A stretch of DNA of 64,000 bases from an uncultured Alphaproteobacteria bacterium (lineage in GTDB: Bacteria > Pseudomonadota > Alphaproteobacteria > RF32 > CAG-239), in assembly GCA_934276635.1 (NCBI GenBank), contig CAKQTH010000002.1, forward strand, positions 177,733-241,732, in the 5' to 3' direction. The notes beneath the pieces are model-generated. The model made no database searches. It worked only from the letters and a program-made list of their open reading frames with translations, and was not told the origin of the DNA. Positions 1 through 7,683 of the stretch are shown in pieces. A program made the translations under genes and the position numbers. Position 1 is the stretch's first letter, and every line of letters begins with the position of its first letter.

Positions 1-824
1 CAATCAGAGAAAAGACCATATACAGCGATTTTTCTTATGATGAAATCAGAGGGCTGACGGTTGATGACACCGTATATCCGATGAGCCTTTATCTTTCCGC
101 AAGAACGCCGGAAGAAAAAAATATGAGCAAGATTATGCTCAATATGCTGATTATGGAAACTTTGGAAAACTATTCCAACCAAACTCCGATTGTTTTTGTT
201 CTCGATGATTTGGAAAATTTGGGATATATTCACTCTCTGTCTGCCGGAATTTCGTTTGGCGAAAAAGCAAATATCTCATTTTTGGCACTGTGCTCAAATC
301 TAGATACTTTCAAACAAAATTACGGATATGAAAAAGTCAGCGATATCTTGTCGGGCATAAATTATATTTTGGTTTCGGCCAAAACTTCGGAGAGGGAAAA
401 ATATCTGTTGAGCGAAGTTGCAACAGCAAAAACAAGGCTCTATATGGACGACATATTTTTTGCCATCGACAAATTGCCGATTACCAAAGAAAATCAAGCG
501 ATTCTTATCCTTAATTGGGAAAATCCGATGTTTGTGCGCGACAGGTTGGTTTCGGCGCTTGAGACAAAAGGATTTTTGGAAGAGTCGATTATTCAGTCAA
601 CCCCGTATATTGATGACTTTACGCGCGACCGCAGACCTCCGTTTTCCGAAAACGCGATTATTCCGGTGTTTCCGGCCGAGCTGATGCGAAAAATCAAAAA
701 GGCGGCTGACAATTCCGCAACTCCGCCGCAGGAAGACCCCAAAATTTTGGATTGGTGGCTGGCTGACGATGCTTTTAACAACAAAATTATTGCCGACACT
801 CCGGCAAAAACGGATAAAGAATAA
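1..824 (+). CDS. VirD4/TraG-like type IV coupling protein, C-terminal part (5' end outside window)
   Basis: The reading frame is open from the left edge, so only the last 273 or so residues are present. A stretch reading PMSLYLSART followed by a hydrophobic VFVLDDLENLGYI segment resembles the second half of the RecA-like ATPase domain of VirD4/TraG coupling proteins, where Walker B is followed by a scan of relaxosome or effector contacts. The Walker A region would lie upstream. Such proteins are inner membrane hexameric ATPases that feed DNA or effectors to a type IV secretion channel. The stop overlaps the rarA start by one base (TAATG). Family assignment is from motif likeness only; another P-loop DNA translocase is possible. 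Confidence 0.5.
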   Translation, partial: IREKTIYSDFSYDEIRGLTVDDTVYPMSLYLSARTPEEKNMSKIMLNMLIMETLENYSNQTPIVFVLDDLENLGYIHSLSAGISFGEKANISFLALCSNLDTFKQNYGYEKVSDILSGINYILVSAKTSEREKYLLSEVATAKTRLYMDDIFFAIDKLPITKENQAILILNWENPMFVRDRLVSALETKGFLEESIIQSTPYIDDFTRDRRPPFSENAIIPVFPAELMRKIKKAADNSATPPQEDPKILDWWLADDAFNNKIIADTPAKTDKE

Positions 825-2140
825 TGGAAGATACTTTGTTTTCAAATAATCTGAAGAGACCTTTGGCCGACCGCCTGCGCCCGCAATCTCTTTCCGAGGT
901 TGTCGGACAGGACAATGTTATCGGAGAAAACGCACCGCTCGGCAGAATGGTTAAATCTGGCAAAATTACCTCGTTTATTTTGTGGGGGCCTCCGGGGTGC
1001 GGAAAAACAACCATCGCAAGACTGATTGCGGAAAATACCAACCTCTATTTCGAGCAGATTTCGGCTGTTTTTTCCGGTGTTGCCGATTTGAAAAAAGTTT
1101 TTGCTTATGCGGAAGAGCGCCGTGTGTCGCAAGGCAAAGGCACACTTTTGTTTGTTGATGAAATACATCGATTTAACAAATCGCAGCAGGATGGTTTTTT
1201 GCCGTATGTTGAAAACGGAACCGTGATTTTGGTCGGCGCAACAACCGAAAATCCGTCTTTTGAGCTTAATGCCGCGTTGCTTTCAAGATGTCAGGTGTTT
1301 GTTCTGAACCGCCTTAATGCCGACGATTTTGAAGAACTTTTGCAACGGGCGGAAAAACTTGAGGGCAAAAAACTTCCGCTTAATGGTGAAGCCAGAGAGT
1401 TTTTGAAAGAAACCGCGGACGGCGACGGAAGATACATTCTGAATCTGGTCGAAAGCATTTTTTCTTATGCCAAAAAAGGCGAAATTTTTGACAAAGACAG
1501 CATTATCAAAATAATTCGTTCCCGCGCGCCGGTTTATGACAAAGGCCGCGACGGACACTATAACCTGATTTCGGCGGTGCACAAATCTTTGCGCGGTTCT
1601 GATGTCGATGCGGCGCTGTATTGGGCAGCCAGAATGATAGACGCCGGCGAAGATCCGAAATATCTTCTGCGCAGGCTGATAAGGTTTGCGATTGAAGATG
1701 TTTCTTTGGCCGATCCGAATGCGATTGTACAGGCGATTTCCTGCGCCGAAACTTATGAGCGTTTGGGCTCGCCGGAAGGCAATCTGGCCGTGTTTCAGCT
1801 GACCGCATATCTGGCCACTGCGCCAAAATCAAACGCCGTATATATGGCAATGCACAAAGCGATAGAAACCGCGCACAAAACCGGCTCGCTGATGCCTCCG
1901 AAGAATATTTTGAACGCTCCGACAAAGTTGATGAAACAGCTCGGGTATAATGAGGGATATGAATATGATCCCGATTGTGAAGACGGATTTTCGGGTGCAA
2001 ATTATTTTCCGGAATCCATGGGGCGCAGAAAATTATATTTTCCGGTTGAACGAGGATTTGAGCGGGAAGTCAAAAAAAGAATTGAATATTTTGACAATTT
2101 GCGCAGAGAGCGGCAAAAGAAAAAGAATGGCGAAAAATAA
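824..2140 (+). CDS. rarA: replication-associated recombination protein A (MgsA/RarA AAA+ ATPase)
   Basis: 438 residues, the usual length. It is a clamp-loader-like AAA+ ATPase acting at stalled forks. Walker A GPPGCGKTT is near residue 54, Walker B LLFVDEIHRF near 106, and sensor 1 ATTENPSFELN near 130. The C-terminal half carries the family's tetramerisation region, including the typical KSLRGSDVDAALYW and PPKNILNAPTKLMKQLGY stretches. The start overlaps the previous stop by one base, so translation is probably coupled. The downstream pseudouridine synthase follows after 21 bases. Confidence 0.96.
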   Translation: MEDTLFSNNLKRPLADRLRPQSLSEVVGQDNVIGENAPLGRMVKSGKITSFILWGPPGCGKTTIARLIAENTNLYFEQISAVFSGVADLKKVFAYAEERRVSQGKGTLLFVDEIHRFNKSQQDGFLPYVENGTVILVGATTENPSFELNAALLSRCQVFVLNRLNADDFEELLQRAEKLEGKKLPLNGEAREFLKETADGDGRYILNLVESIFSYAKKGEIFDKDSIIKIIRSRAPVYDKGRDGHYNLISAVHKSLRGSDVDAALYWAARMIDAGEDPKYLLRRLIRFAIEDVSLADPNAIVQAISCAETYERLGSPEGNLAVFQLTAYLATAPKSNAVYMAMHKAIETAHKTGSLMPPKNILNAPTKLMKQLGYNEGYEYDPDCEDGFSGANYFPESMGRRKLYFPVERGFEREVKKRIEYFDNLRRERQKKKNGEK

Positions 2141-2161
2141 TAATTATAAGGGGGAATAACA

Positions 2162-3058
2162 ATGTCCGGAGTGGAAGTTATAAAAGTTAAGCAAATTGAT
2201 GACGGAATGCGGCTTAATCGCTGGTTCTTAAAATATTATCCGTCATTGACCCTAGGCCGGCTGCAAAAGCTGTTACGCACTAAGCAGATTAAGGTGGACG
2301 GGAAAAAAGCCGAGGCCAATTTGCGCATTTTTATGGGGCAGGAAATCAGAGTGCCGCCGCTTGGCAATGAAAAAGCCGCGCCGGCAGAGAATTTTGTTTC
2401 GCAAAAAGATGAAGATTTTATTCAGTCTTTGGTCGTTTATAAAGACGACAATATCATCGTTATCAACAAGCCGGCCGGATTGGCCGTTCAGGGCGGAACC
2501 GGCATTACGCGCCATATTGACGGTATGCTTGAAGGTTTGAGGTTTGAAAAAGAAGAAGCTCCGCGCCTTGTTCACCGCATCGACAAAGAGACCAGCGGAA
2601 TATTGATTTTGGCGCGCAATCGCAAATTTGCCGACATTCTGACCAAAAACTTTCGCGAACATCTGATGCCGAAAACCTACCTTGCGCTGACACACAACTG
2701 CCCACCCGATGAAGAAGGCACAATCAGCGCTCCGATAGAAGAAAAAAAGGCGCAGACTTTGTTCAAAACCATTGATACCGTCGGGCAAAAATTTTCGCTT
2801 TTGATGCTCAATCCGCTTTCGGGACGCAAGCACCAAATCAGAATTCATCTTCATTCCATCGGCTGCCCGATTGTCTGCGATGACAAATATTTTCTAGAGC
2901 CGAAAATAAAAATATCGGACATAAAAAATAAAATTTATCTCCACGCATACAAAATTGATTTATCGTGCTTATATAACAAAAAACTGGAGATATTCGCGCC
3001 GCTCCCGCCGCACTTTGCCGAAGCGCTCGATTTTTTGGGACTTGATTTTAAGGAATAA
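2162..3058 (+). CDS. rluC: RluC/RluD-family 23S rRNA pseudouridine synthase
   Basis: 298 residues. An N-terminal S4-type RNA-binding segment (about residues 10-65, LNRWFLKYYPSLTLGRLQKLL) precedes the catalytic domain. The family signature VHRIDKETSGILIL holds the catalytic aspartate near residue 144. The C-terminal GRKHQIRIHLHSIGCPIVCD block is also typical. It isomerises specific uridines of 23S rRNA; RluC is the best fit by length and S4 domain, but RluD-like activity cannot be excluded. A strong Shine-Dalgarno (AAGGGGGAA) supports the start. It lies in a run with rarA and asmA. Confidence 0.88.
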   Translation: MSGVEVIKVKQIDDGMRLNRWFLKYYPSLTLGRLQKLLRTKQIKVDGKKAEANLRIFMGQEIRVPPLGNEKAAPAENFVSQKDEDFIQSLVVYKDDNIIVINKPAGLAVQGGTGITRHIDGMLEGLRFEKEEAPRLVHRIDKETSGILILARNRKFADILTKNFREHLMPKTYLALTHNCPPDEEGTISAPIEEKKAQTLFKTIDTVGQKFSLLMLNPLSGRKHQIRIHLHSIGCPIVCDDKYFLEPKIKISDIKNKIYLHAYKIDLSCLYNKKLEIFAPLPPHFAEALDFLGLDFKE

Positions 3059-3061
3059 ACA

Positions 3062-5197
3062 ATGCTGAAATTTTTGAAATACCTGTTAATCATAATAGTC
3101 TTACTTTGCGCCGCCGCAGTCATCGGCAGTTATATTTTGCTGAAAAATTTCAACCCGAATGATTATAAGCAAAAAATCGAGCAGATTGTTTCAAAAGAAA
3201 TTAACCGCGAAGTCAAAATAAACGGCGATATCAGTGTTGTCCCGTCGCTTGTTCCGACAATTTCGGCCTCAAAAATTTCTGTTGCAAACACCGATTGGGC
3301 GTCATCTCCGTATATTTTCAGCGTTGAGAATATCAAAATAAAATTTGCGCTGCTCCCGCTGCTTGAAAAAAATATCGTGATTGACGAGGTTCGAATCGAA
3401 CAGCCGAAAATCAATTTGCAGATGTCAAAAGACGGAAAACCGAATTGGGATTTTTCAAATTTGAGTCCGGAAAAAATTCAAGACGCCACACAAAAAATTG
3501 AAACGGAAATCAACAAAAATACTGCAGCCGCAACTATCGGCGGACTGTTTTTGGGCGATGCAAAAATCGTTGACGGAGAAATTTCTTATATCGACGACAA
3601 AACAAAACAATCGTACAAACTTGAAATCAACAATATCGCATTCGATTATTCCGGAAACGATGCGCCTTTGGGTGTTTCATTTTCCGCAAAATACGACAAA
3701 TATCCGCTGAGCGGAAAAATCGCTTTTGCCTCGTTGTCTGCCATTATGAAAAACAAACCGGATTTGCCGCTTGATGTGCAGATACAGGTCGCCGATTCTT
3801 CCGTTGTGTTTAACGGTACGGTTTCGGAACTTTCGCCGAATGCAAATGTAAACGGAAAAATAAACGCATACAATCCGGCCTCCGGGTTCGGAATGCCGGA
3901 AACAACTCTGGTTTCAAAAATTGATGCAAATACGGCGAAAATCAATGCCGAAATTTCTACCTTAAACATTGCGACAAACTTAATCACCGGAACGATCTCG
4001 GCTGATATTTCACAAAAAATTCCGCAGATTAAGGCCGATTTGTCTTCCGATTTTATCAGCGTGCCATCGTTCAATCAGCAATATCCGACCGCATACGAAT
4101 TTTCGCTGATAAAGTCCGCGGCCGCCGCAGAGCCTGATTTTATGAACACCGCGCTCCCATATAATCTGCTGAAAGATTTTAATTTGAACGCAAATATTTC
4201 AATCAAACAGCTGGTTATAAATTCCGATTTAAGCCTGAGCACCATAAAATCAAAAATTTTGCTGAGCAACGGAATTTTGAGCATATCTCCGCTGAACTTT
4301 AACATCGGCGGCGGAAAAGCTTCTGCCGAGATTGTGGCGAACGCAAACAAAAAACACCTGTCGATTAATCTTTCAGGCAGCGGCGTTGTTCTGCAACAGG
4401 TTGCAAAATCGCTTAATGTTAGCGATGAAAATTCGTTTGGAATCATCAGCGGCGGAAACACCGATATTTTCGCAAAGCTGCAATCTTTCGGGAACACTCC
4501 GAACGAGCTGATAAAAAATCTGGACGGCCAATCTGTCGGAATTTTGAACGAATCAAAAGTTCAATACGGAAAATTGAATCTGATGCAGTCAAATCTTTTG
4601 TCTCAGGTTGCGCAGGCTTTGCAGATTTATCATCAGGCAAAGACCAAAGGAACATTGAAATGCGCCGTTATAAGAGCAGACTTCAAGGACGGAGAGGCTG
4701 TTTTTCCGCAGGGAATCGCCATAGATTCCAAAGATTTTACACTTATAAGCGACGGAAAAATCAATCTTTCTAACCACAAAATCAACTTTTCGATGCGCCC
4801 GTCATCACGCAAACTCAAGGACACAAATTTGTCGCAGGCGATTTCGTCATTGATAAAAGTCAGCGGCACTGTTGAAAATCCGAAAATCGCCTTGGACGAT
4901 GCCGGCGCCGTAAAAGCCGTTGTCGGTTTTATTGCAACCGGACCGGCAATGCTCGGTTCTCAGGTGCTGTTGAACGGAGACGATGCACCATGTCATACCG
5001 CGCTGAAAGGAACATCGTTTGCCGACAAATTTCCAGCTGCTACCGGCGTTAAATCTACCGGCAAAAAAGCTTATACCGCCACCAGCGATGCGGTTGACAC
5101 ATCTATCAACGCGGTAACCCAAACAACAAAAGATGTAATCAAAGGAACCGCCAAAGGCGTCATAAACTTATTAAAGGATATGTCAAAAAAACAATGA
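3062..5197 (+). CDS. AsmA-family inner-membrane-anchored protein
   Basis: 711 residues. A single N-terminal membrane helix (about 5-27) anchors a long periplasmic part rich in beta strand. The first 150 residues show the AsmA signature: a KIEQIVSKEINREVKINGD segment, then NTDWASSPYIFSVENI. The C-terminal region resembles the AsmA_2 domain. AsmA-like proteins are proposed bridges or regulators of lipid transport to the outer membrane. The Shine-Dalgarno AAGGAA lies seven bases before ATG. The end overlaps the ATP12-like gene by four bases (ATGA). The 3' end is low in aromatic residues and may be disordered. Confidence 0.8.
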   Translation: MLKFLKYLLIIIVLLCAAAVIGSYILLKNFNPNDYKQKIEQIVSKEINREVKINGDISVVPSLVPTISASKISVANTDWASSPYIFSVENIKIKFALLPLLEKNIVIDEVRIEQPKINLQMSKDGKPNWDFSNLSPEKIQDATQKIETEINKNTAAATIGGLFLGDAKIVDGEISYIDDKTKQSYKLEINNIAFDYSGNDAPLGVSFSAKYDKYPLSGKIAFASLSAIMKNKPDLPLDVQIQVADSSVVFNGTVSELSPNANVNGKINAYNPASGFGMPETTLVSKIDANTAKINAEISTLNIATNLITGTISADISQKIPQIKADLSSDFISVPSFNQQYPTAYEFSLIKSAAAAEPDFMNTALPYNLLKDFNLNANISIKQLVINSDLSLSTIKSKILLSNGILSISPLNFNIGGGKASAEIVANANKKHLSINLSGSGVVLQQVAKSLNVSDENSFGIISGGNTDIFAKLQSFGNTPNELIKNLDGQSVGILNESKVQYGKLNLMQSNLLSQVAQALQIYHQAKTKGTLKCAVIRADFKDGEAVFPQGIAIDSKDFTLISDGKINLSNHKINFSMRPSSRKLKDTNLSQAISSLIKVSGTVENPKIALDDAGAVKAVVGFIATGPAMLGSQVLLNGDDAPCHTALKGTSFADKFPAATGVKSTGKKAYTATSDAVDTSINAVTQTTKDVIKGTAKGVINLLKDMSKKQ

Positions 5198-5691
5198 ACT
5201 ACGATTTGAAAGAAGCCTTCAGCTATATTGCGAACAATCGCGAAGAAGTCATCAAAAAAATGATACAATACGCCGTAACCGACACCCTGCTTTTTTGGGG
5301 CAGTGACCCTCGGCTGAAAGCCAGACAAGAATGTTTGTGGTTGCCGTATCTTCGCTGGTTTTATGATCAGACGAACACGCTGTTGACCTACACCGAAACT
5401 TTTGATGTTGCAAACGACAATGTGGAAAATTCGCAGCGCCTCAGGCCTTATCTTGAAAATTTGAGCGATATCGAACTTGCGTCGGCATATTTGTGCGCAC
5501 TTGATGTTGAATCCGTAATTTTGGGATTAGCGTTTGCCAAACATTTTGCTCAAGCAGATGAAATTATGATGGCGGCTTTTTTTGAACGGGCTTGTCAGGC
5601 AGAAGCCTGGGGGCGCGATGTTATTGAGCAGGAAAAATTTGACGAGATAGAACAAAATTTGAATAGATTACAAGAATTTATCCTGATATAG
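5194..5691 (+). CDS. ATP12-like F1-ATPase assembly protein, C-terminal domain only
   Basis: 165 residues. The pattern YAVTDTLLFWGSDPRLKARQ, then LPYLRWFYDQTN, then an AEAWGRD segment matches the helical C-terminal domain of ATP12 proteins, which help assemble the F1 alpha subunit in mitochondria and Alphaproteobacteria. Family members are usually about 230-260 residues with an N-terminal beta domain. That domain is absent, and the ATGA overlap with asmA leaves no room for it. The gene is therefore a natural C-terminal-only form or a 5' truncated copy. The conserved helices look intact, so function is plausible. Confidence 0.7.
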   Translation: MNYDLKEAFSYIANNREEVIKKMIQYAVTDTLLFWGSDPRLKARQECLWLPYLRWFYDQTNTLLTYTETFDVANDNVENSQRLRPYLENLSDIELASAYLCALDVESVILGLAFAKHFAQADEIMMAAFFERACQAEAWGRDVIEQEKFDEIEQNLNRLQEFILI

Positions 5692-5727
5692 CAAAAAACA
5701 GCTCCTTCCTCCCCTTGTTTTTTTCTT

Positions 5728-5755
5728 GTGCGATAATAACTCTATGGTGTCGCAC
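5728..5755 (+). promoter_or_regulatory. short inverted repeat ahead of the DUF2769 gene
   Basis: GTGCGA (5728-5733) is repeated inverted as TCGCAC (5750-5755) with 16 bases between, just upstream of a strong Shine-Dalgarno. It could be an operator or a leader hairpin. Nothing in the sequence decides between these. Confidence 0.3.
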
Positions 5756-5775
5756 TTTTAACAAGGAGAAAAAAT

Positions 5776-6060
5776 ATGCAAAAAGTTGCTAAAACCGAAG
5801 AAAATCTGCAAAAATGCAAATGTATGTCATGCCCATCGTACACCGACAGTTGCAAGATTATGAACACACCGGGAAATATCCTCAAACTGATGGAAAATTT
5901 TTCAGCTCAAAAGCATTATGAAAAAATGTTTTGCGCGTTTGAAAAAAGCCATTGCATCAAAGAGGACAAAGGGTGTCTTTGCCGCGATTGTGAAATTTGC
6001 AAAAAATACGACCTCAATTCTCAAGAATTTTGTTTGCGGAACGGGGGTTTTGATAACTGA
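5776..6060 (+). CDS. small cysteine-rich protein, DUF2769-type
   Basis: 94 residues with twelve cysteines. CKCMSCPSY starts the first cluster, and CLCRDCEICKKY the second, the layout of DUF2769 proteins. Function is unknown; the paired cysteine clusters suggest a bound metal or Fe-S cluster. The Shine-Dalgarno AAGGAG is well placed. One base separates its stop from the next start, so the two genes are probably one unit. No membrane segment or signal peptide is present. Confidence 0.72.
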   Translation: MQKVAKTEENLQKCKCMSCPSYTDSCKIMNTPGNILKLMENFSAQKHYEKMFCAFEKSHCIKEDKGCLCRDCEICKKYDLNSQEFCLRNGGFDN

Positions 6061-6061
6061 T

Positions 6062-6727
6062 ATGCGCAAGAAAACATCACCACAAGATTTTGAAAGCATT
6101 TTGCAGGCGTATTACACAGCTCTTGAAGAATCGCAAAAAACAAACGATTACGGCAAAAAGGTCAGAGCTTATAATTCCGTTGTCGGATATTGTTCAAACG
6201 ATGCAAGCTGTCTGAATGACAACAGCCGCAAACGCGATATGATTTTGTATTGGACATACAACAACTTGGGCGATATTTTTATGGAAAAAGCCCGGGTGCA
6301 AAACGCAAAAGGAGCGTATGCCGATGCGGCCGAAAGTTATCAGCGGGCACTGAATTTTTCGCGCAATTCCGAAGAAAAAATTGCAACTATGCAAAAAATG
6401 AGCCGCCTTTACAGCGAATCCGGCGACTTTGAAAACTTTTATAATGTGCAAGATGTTTTGATAGAGACATATCCGCCGGAAGACAAGCGCGAAGCCTATG
6501 AAAGGCTTGCCGACAACGGAACCACATTAGGCAAAAAAATATACTTTTTTGAAAAAGCATTAGATTCGATTAAGGCCGAAAAAACTTCTGCGCTCGACCG
6601 CTGCCATCAAACAATTATTTTGTGTGAAAAACTCTCTCCTCTCTATGCGTGGCAAAAAGATTATGCCAATTTGGCACGCATAGAAGAACTGAAACAAAAT
6701 ACCAAAACCCTTATCCACCTGAACTGA
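6062..6727 (+). CDS. helical-repeat (TPR-like) protein of unknown function
   Basis: 221 residues from the ATG that follows the DUF2769 stop by one base. An upstream ATG at 5918 would overlap most of the DUF2769 gene and is rejected. The middle region (YWTYNNLGDIFMEKAR, then AESYQRALNFSRNSEEK) has the size and aromatic spacing of tetratricopeptide repeats, so it is probably a cytoplasmic protein-binding scaffold. No signal peptide. Coupled to the cysteine-rich gene, which may be its partner. A clear terminator follows. Confidence 0.6.
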   Translation: MRKKTSPQDFESILQAYYTALEESQKTNDYGKKVRAYNSVVGYCSNDASCLNDNSRKRDMILYWTYNNLGDIFMEKARVQNAKGAYADAAESYQRALNFSRNSEEKIATMQKMSRLYSESGDFENFYNVQDVLIETYPPEDKREAYERLADNGTTLGKKIYFFEKALDSIKAEKTSALDRCHQTIILCEKLSPLYAWQKDYANLARIEELKQNTKTLIHLN

Positions 6728-6744
6728 GATATCTTTCAAAACAG

Positions 6745-6788
6745 ACTCCCCTCATCAACATCAAATGCGGGGAGTTTATTTTTTTGCT
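6745..6788 (+). terminator. intrinsic terminator after the DUF2769/TPR-like pair
   Basis: ACTCCCC (6745-6751) pairs with GGGGAGT (6769-6775), followed by TTATTTTTTT. Confidence 0.85.
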
Positions 6789-6867
6789 TGCTTTTTATAC
6801 GGCCATAGTATAGTTTGATGTTGCATTGGTTGATTACTAATGTGAGGTTTGAAAGCCTCTTTTAGGT

Positions 6868-7003
6868 TATCTGTTTTGCAGATATAAAAACTACCTTTTG
6901 GTCACAAGGACCGGAAGGTAGTAGAATATATTGAATATACTACACTATTCCTAAAATAGCTTTCAACTTCCGGTCGCCTCTCATCAAGGCGATTTATTTT
7001 TTG
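6868..7003 (+). promoter_or_regulatory. structured leader with attenuator-like alternative hairpins
   Basis: The leader ahead of the outer membrane protein gene holds four elements. A small hairpin is TATCTG/CAGATA (6868-6884). A 14-bp hairpin, with two G-U pairs, spans 6890-6922. A 9-base segment GACCGGAAG (6909-6917) from its right arm is perfectly complementary to CTTCCGGTC (6967-6975). A terminator-like hairpin TCGCCT/AGGCGA (6974-6992) is followed by TTTATTTTTT. Pairing of 6909-6917 with 6967-6975 would disturb the base of the terminator stem, the layout of a transcription attenuator. A possible -10 is TATAGT at 6809. The ligand or trigger is unknown. Confidence 0.55.
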
Positions 7004-7023
7004 TAAAAAGGAGGGAAGCTTAA

Positions 7024-7629
7024 ATGAACAAAATGTTACTATTGGCAGGCACTGCCGCCTGCCTGTTTGCCGCAAACGCAAACGCTATTGAATTGAAACC
7101 TTATGTCGGCGCAAAATTAAAATATGTCGATTTATCCTCTGAGCTGAGCGAAGATGATTCCAATCTACTTAATGGTAATGACAATTTAGTCGGATTAAGC
7201 ATCGCTGTCGGTCTTTCGGCTAAGCTTGAAAGAGGAAGCGTTCGCGCCGAATTGGAAACTAACGCCAACTCAGATGCAGAAAAAACATCTTATGCCGGCA
7301 TTATCAAAACAAAAGTCGAGGCTCAATCCGTTATGTTGAACGGGTATTATGATATTGATACCAAAACAAAGATTACGCCTTATATCGGCGCCGGTATCGG
7401 ATATGCAAAGGTTAAAGGCACTGTTTATGTAGACGGAATTAAGCTTGGCAGTATGGACGACAACAATTTTGCATGGCAGGTCGGTTTCGGCGCATCTTAT
7501 GCCGTAAACGAACATATCTATCTTGACGCCGGATATCGCTATATGGATTATGGTGATTTTTCAGAAGATGGGACAAAACTGGAAACATATGCCAATGAAA
7601 TTTCCATCGGCGCAAGATATGCCTTTTAG
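7024..7629 (+). CDS. outer membrane beta-barrel protein (OmpA-like/opacity porin type)
   Basis: 201 residues. A signal peptide ends at ANANA, about residue 21. The mature chain shows alternating strands typical of an eight-stranded barrel, with the motif KITPYIGAGIGYA and the C-terminal EISIGARYAF ending in phenylalanine, the signal for outer membrane insertion. The Shine-Dalgarno AGGAGGGA precedes ATG. No peptidoglycan-binding OmpA domain follows. It stands alone between two terminators and behind the structured leader, so expression is probably independently tuned. Likely a surface adhesin or stability protein; the exact role is unknown. Confidence 0.85.
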   Translation: MNKMLLLAGTAACLFAANANAIELKPYVGAKLKYVDLSSELSEDDSNLLNGNDNLVGLSIAVGLSAKLERGSVRAELETNANSDAEKTSYAGIIKTKVEAQSVMLNGYYDIDTKTKITPYIGAGIGYAKVKGTVYVDGIKLGSMDDNNFAWQVGFGASYAVNEHIYLDAGYRYMDYGDFSEDGTKLETYANEISIGARYAF

Positions 7630-7648
7630 TTTATAGTCAATATAGGCA

Positions 7649-7681
7649 AAAAAACAGAGGTCTGTTTGACCTCTGTTTTTG
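7649..7681. terminator. bidirectional terminator between the barrel protein gene and tolB
   Basis: ACAGAGGTC (7654-7662) and GACCTCTGT (7668-7676) form a nine-pair stem with a five-base loop, flanked by A and T runs. It serves both convergent genes. Confidence 0.9.
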
Positions 7682-7683
7682 TT

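Noticed and set aside
5918..6061. Upstream start of the TPR-like gene, overlapping the DUF2769 gene
   Set aside because: The overlap covers a cysteine-rich gene with a good ribosome site, and the added residues are out of keeping with the rest; ATG at 6062 is at the stop of that gene.
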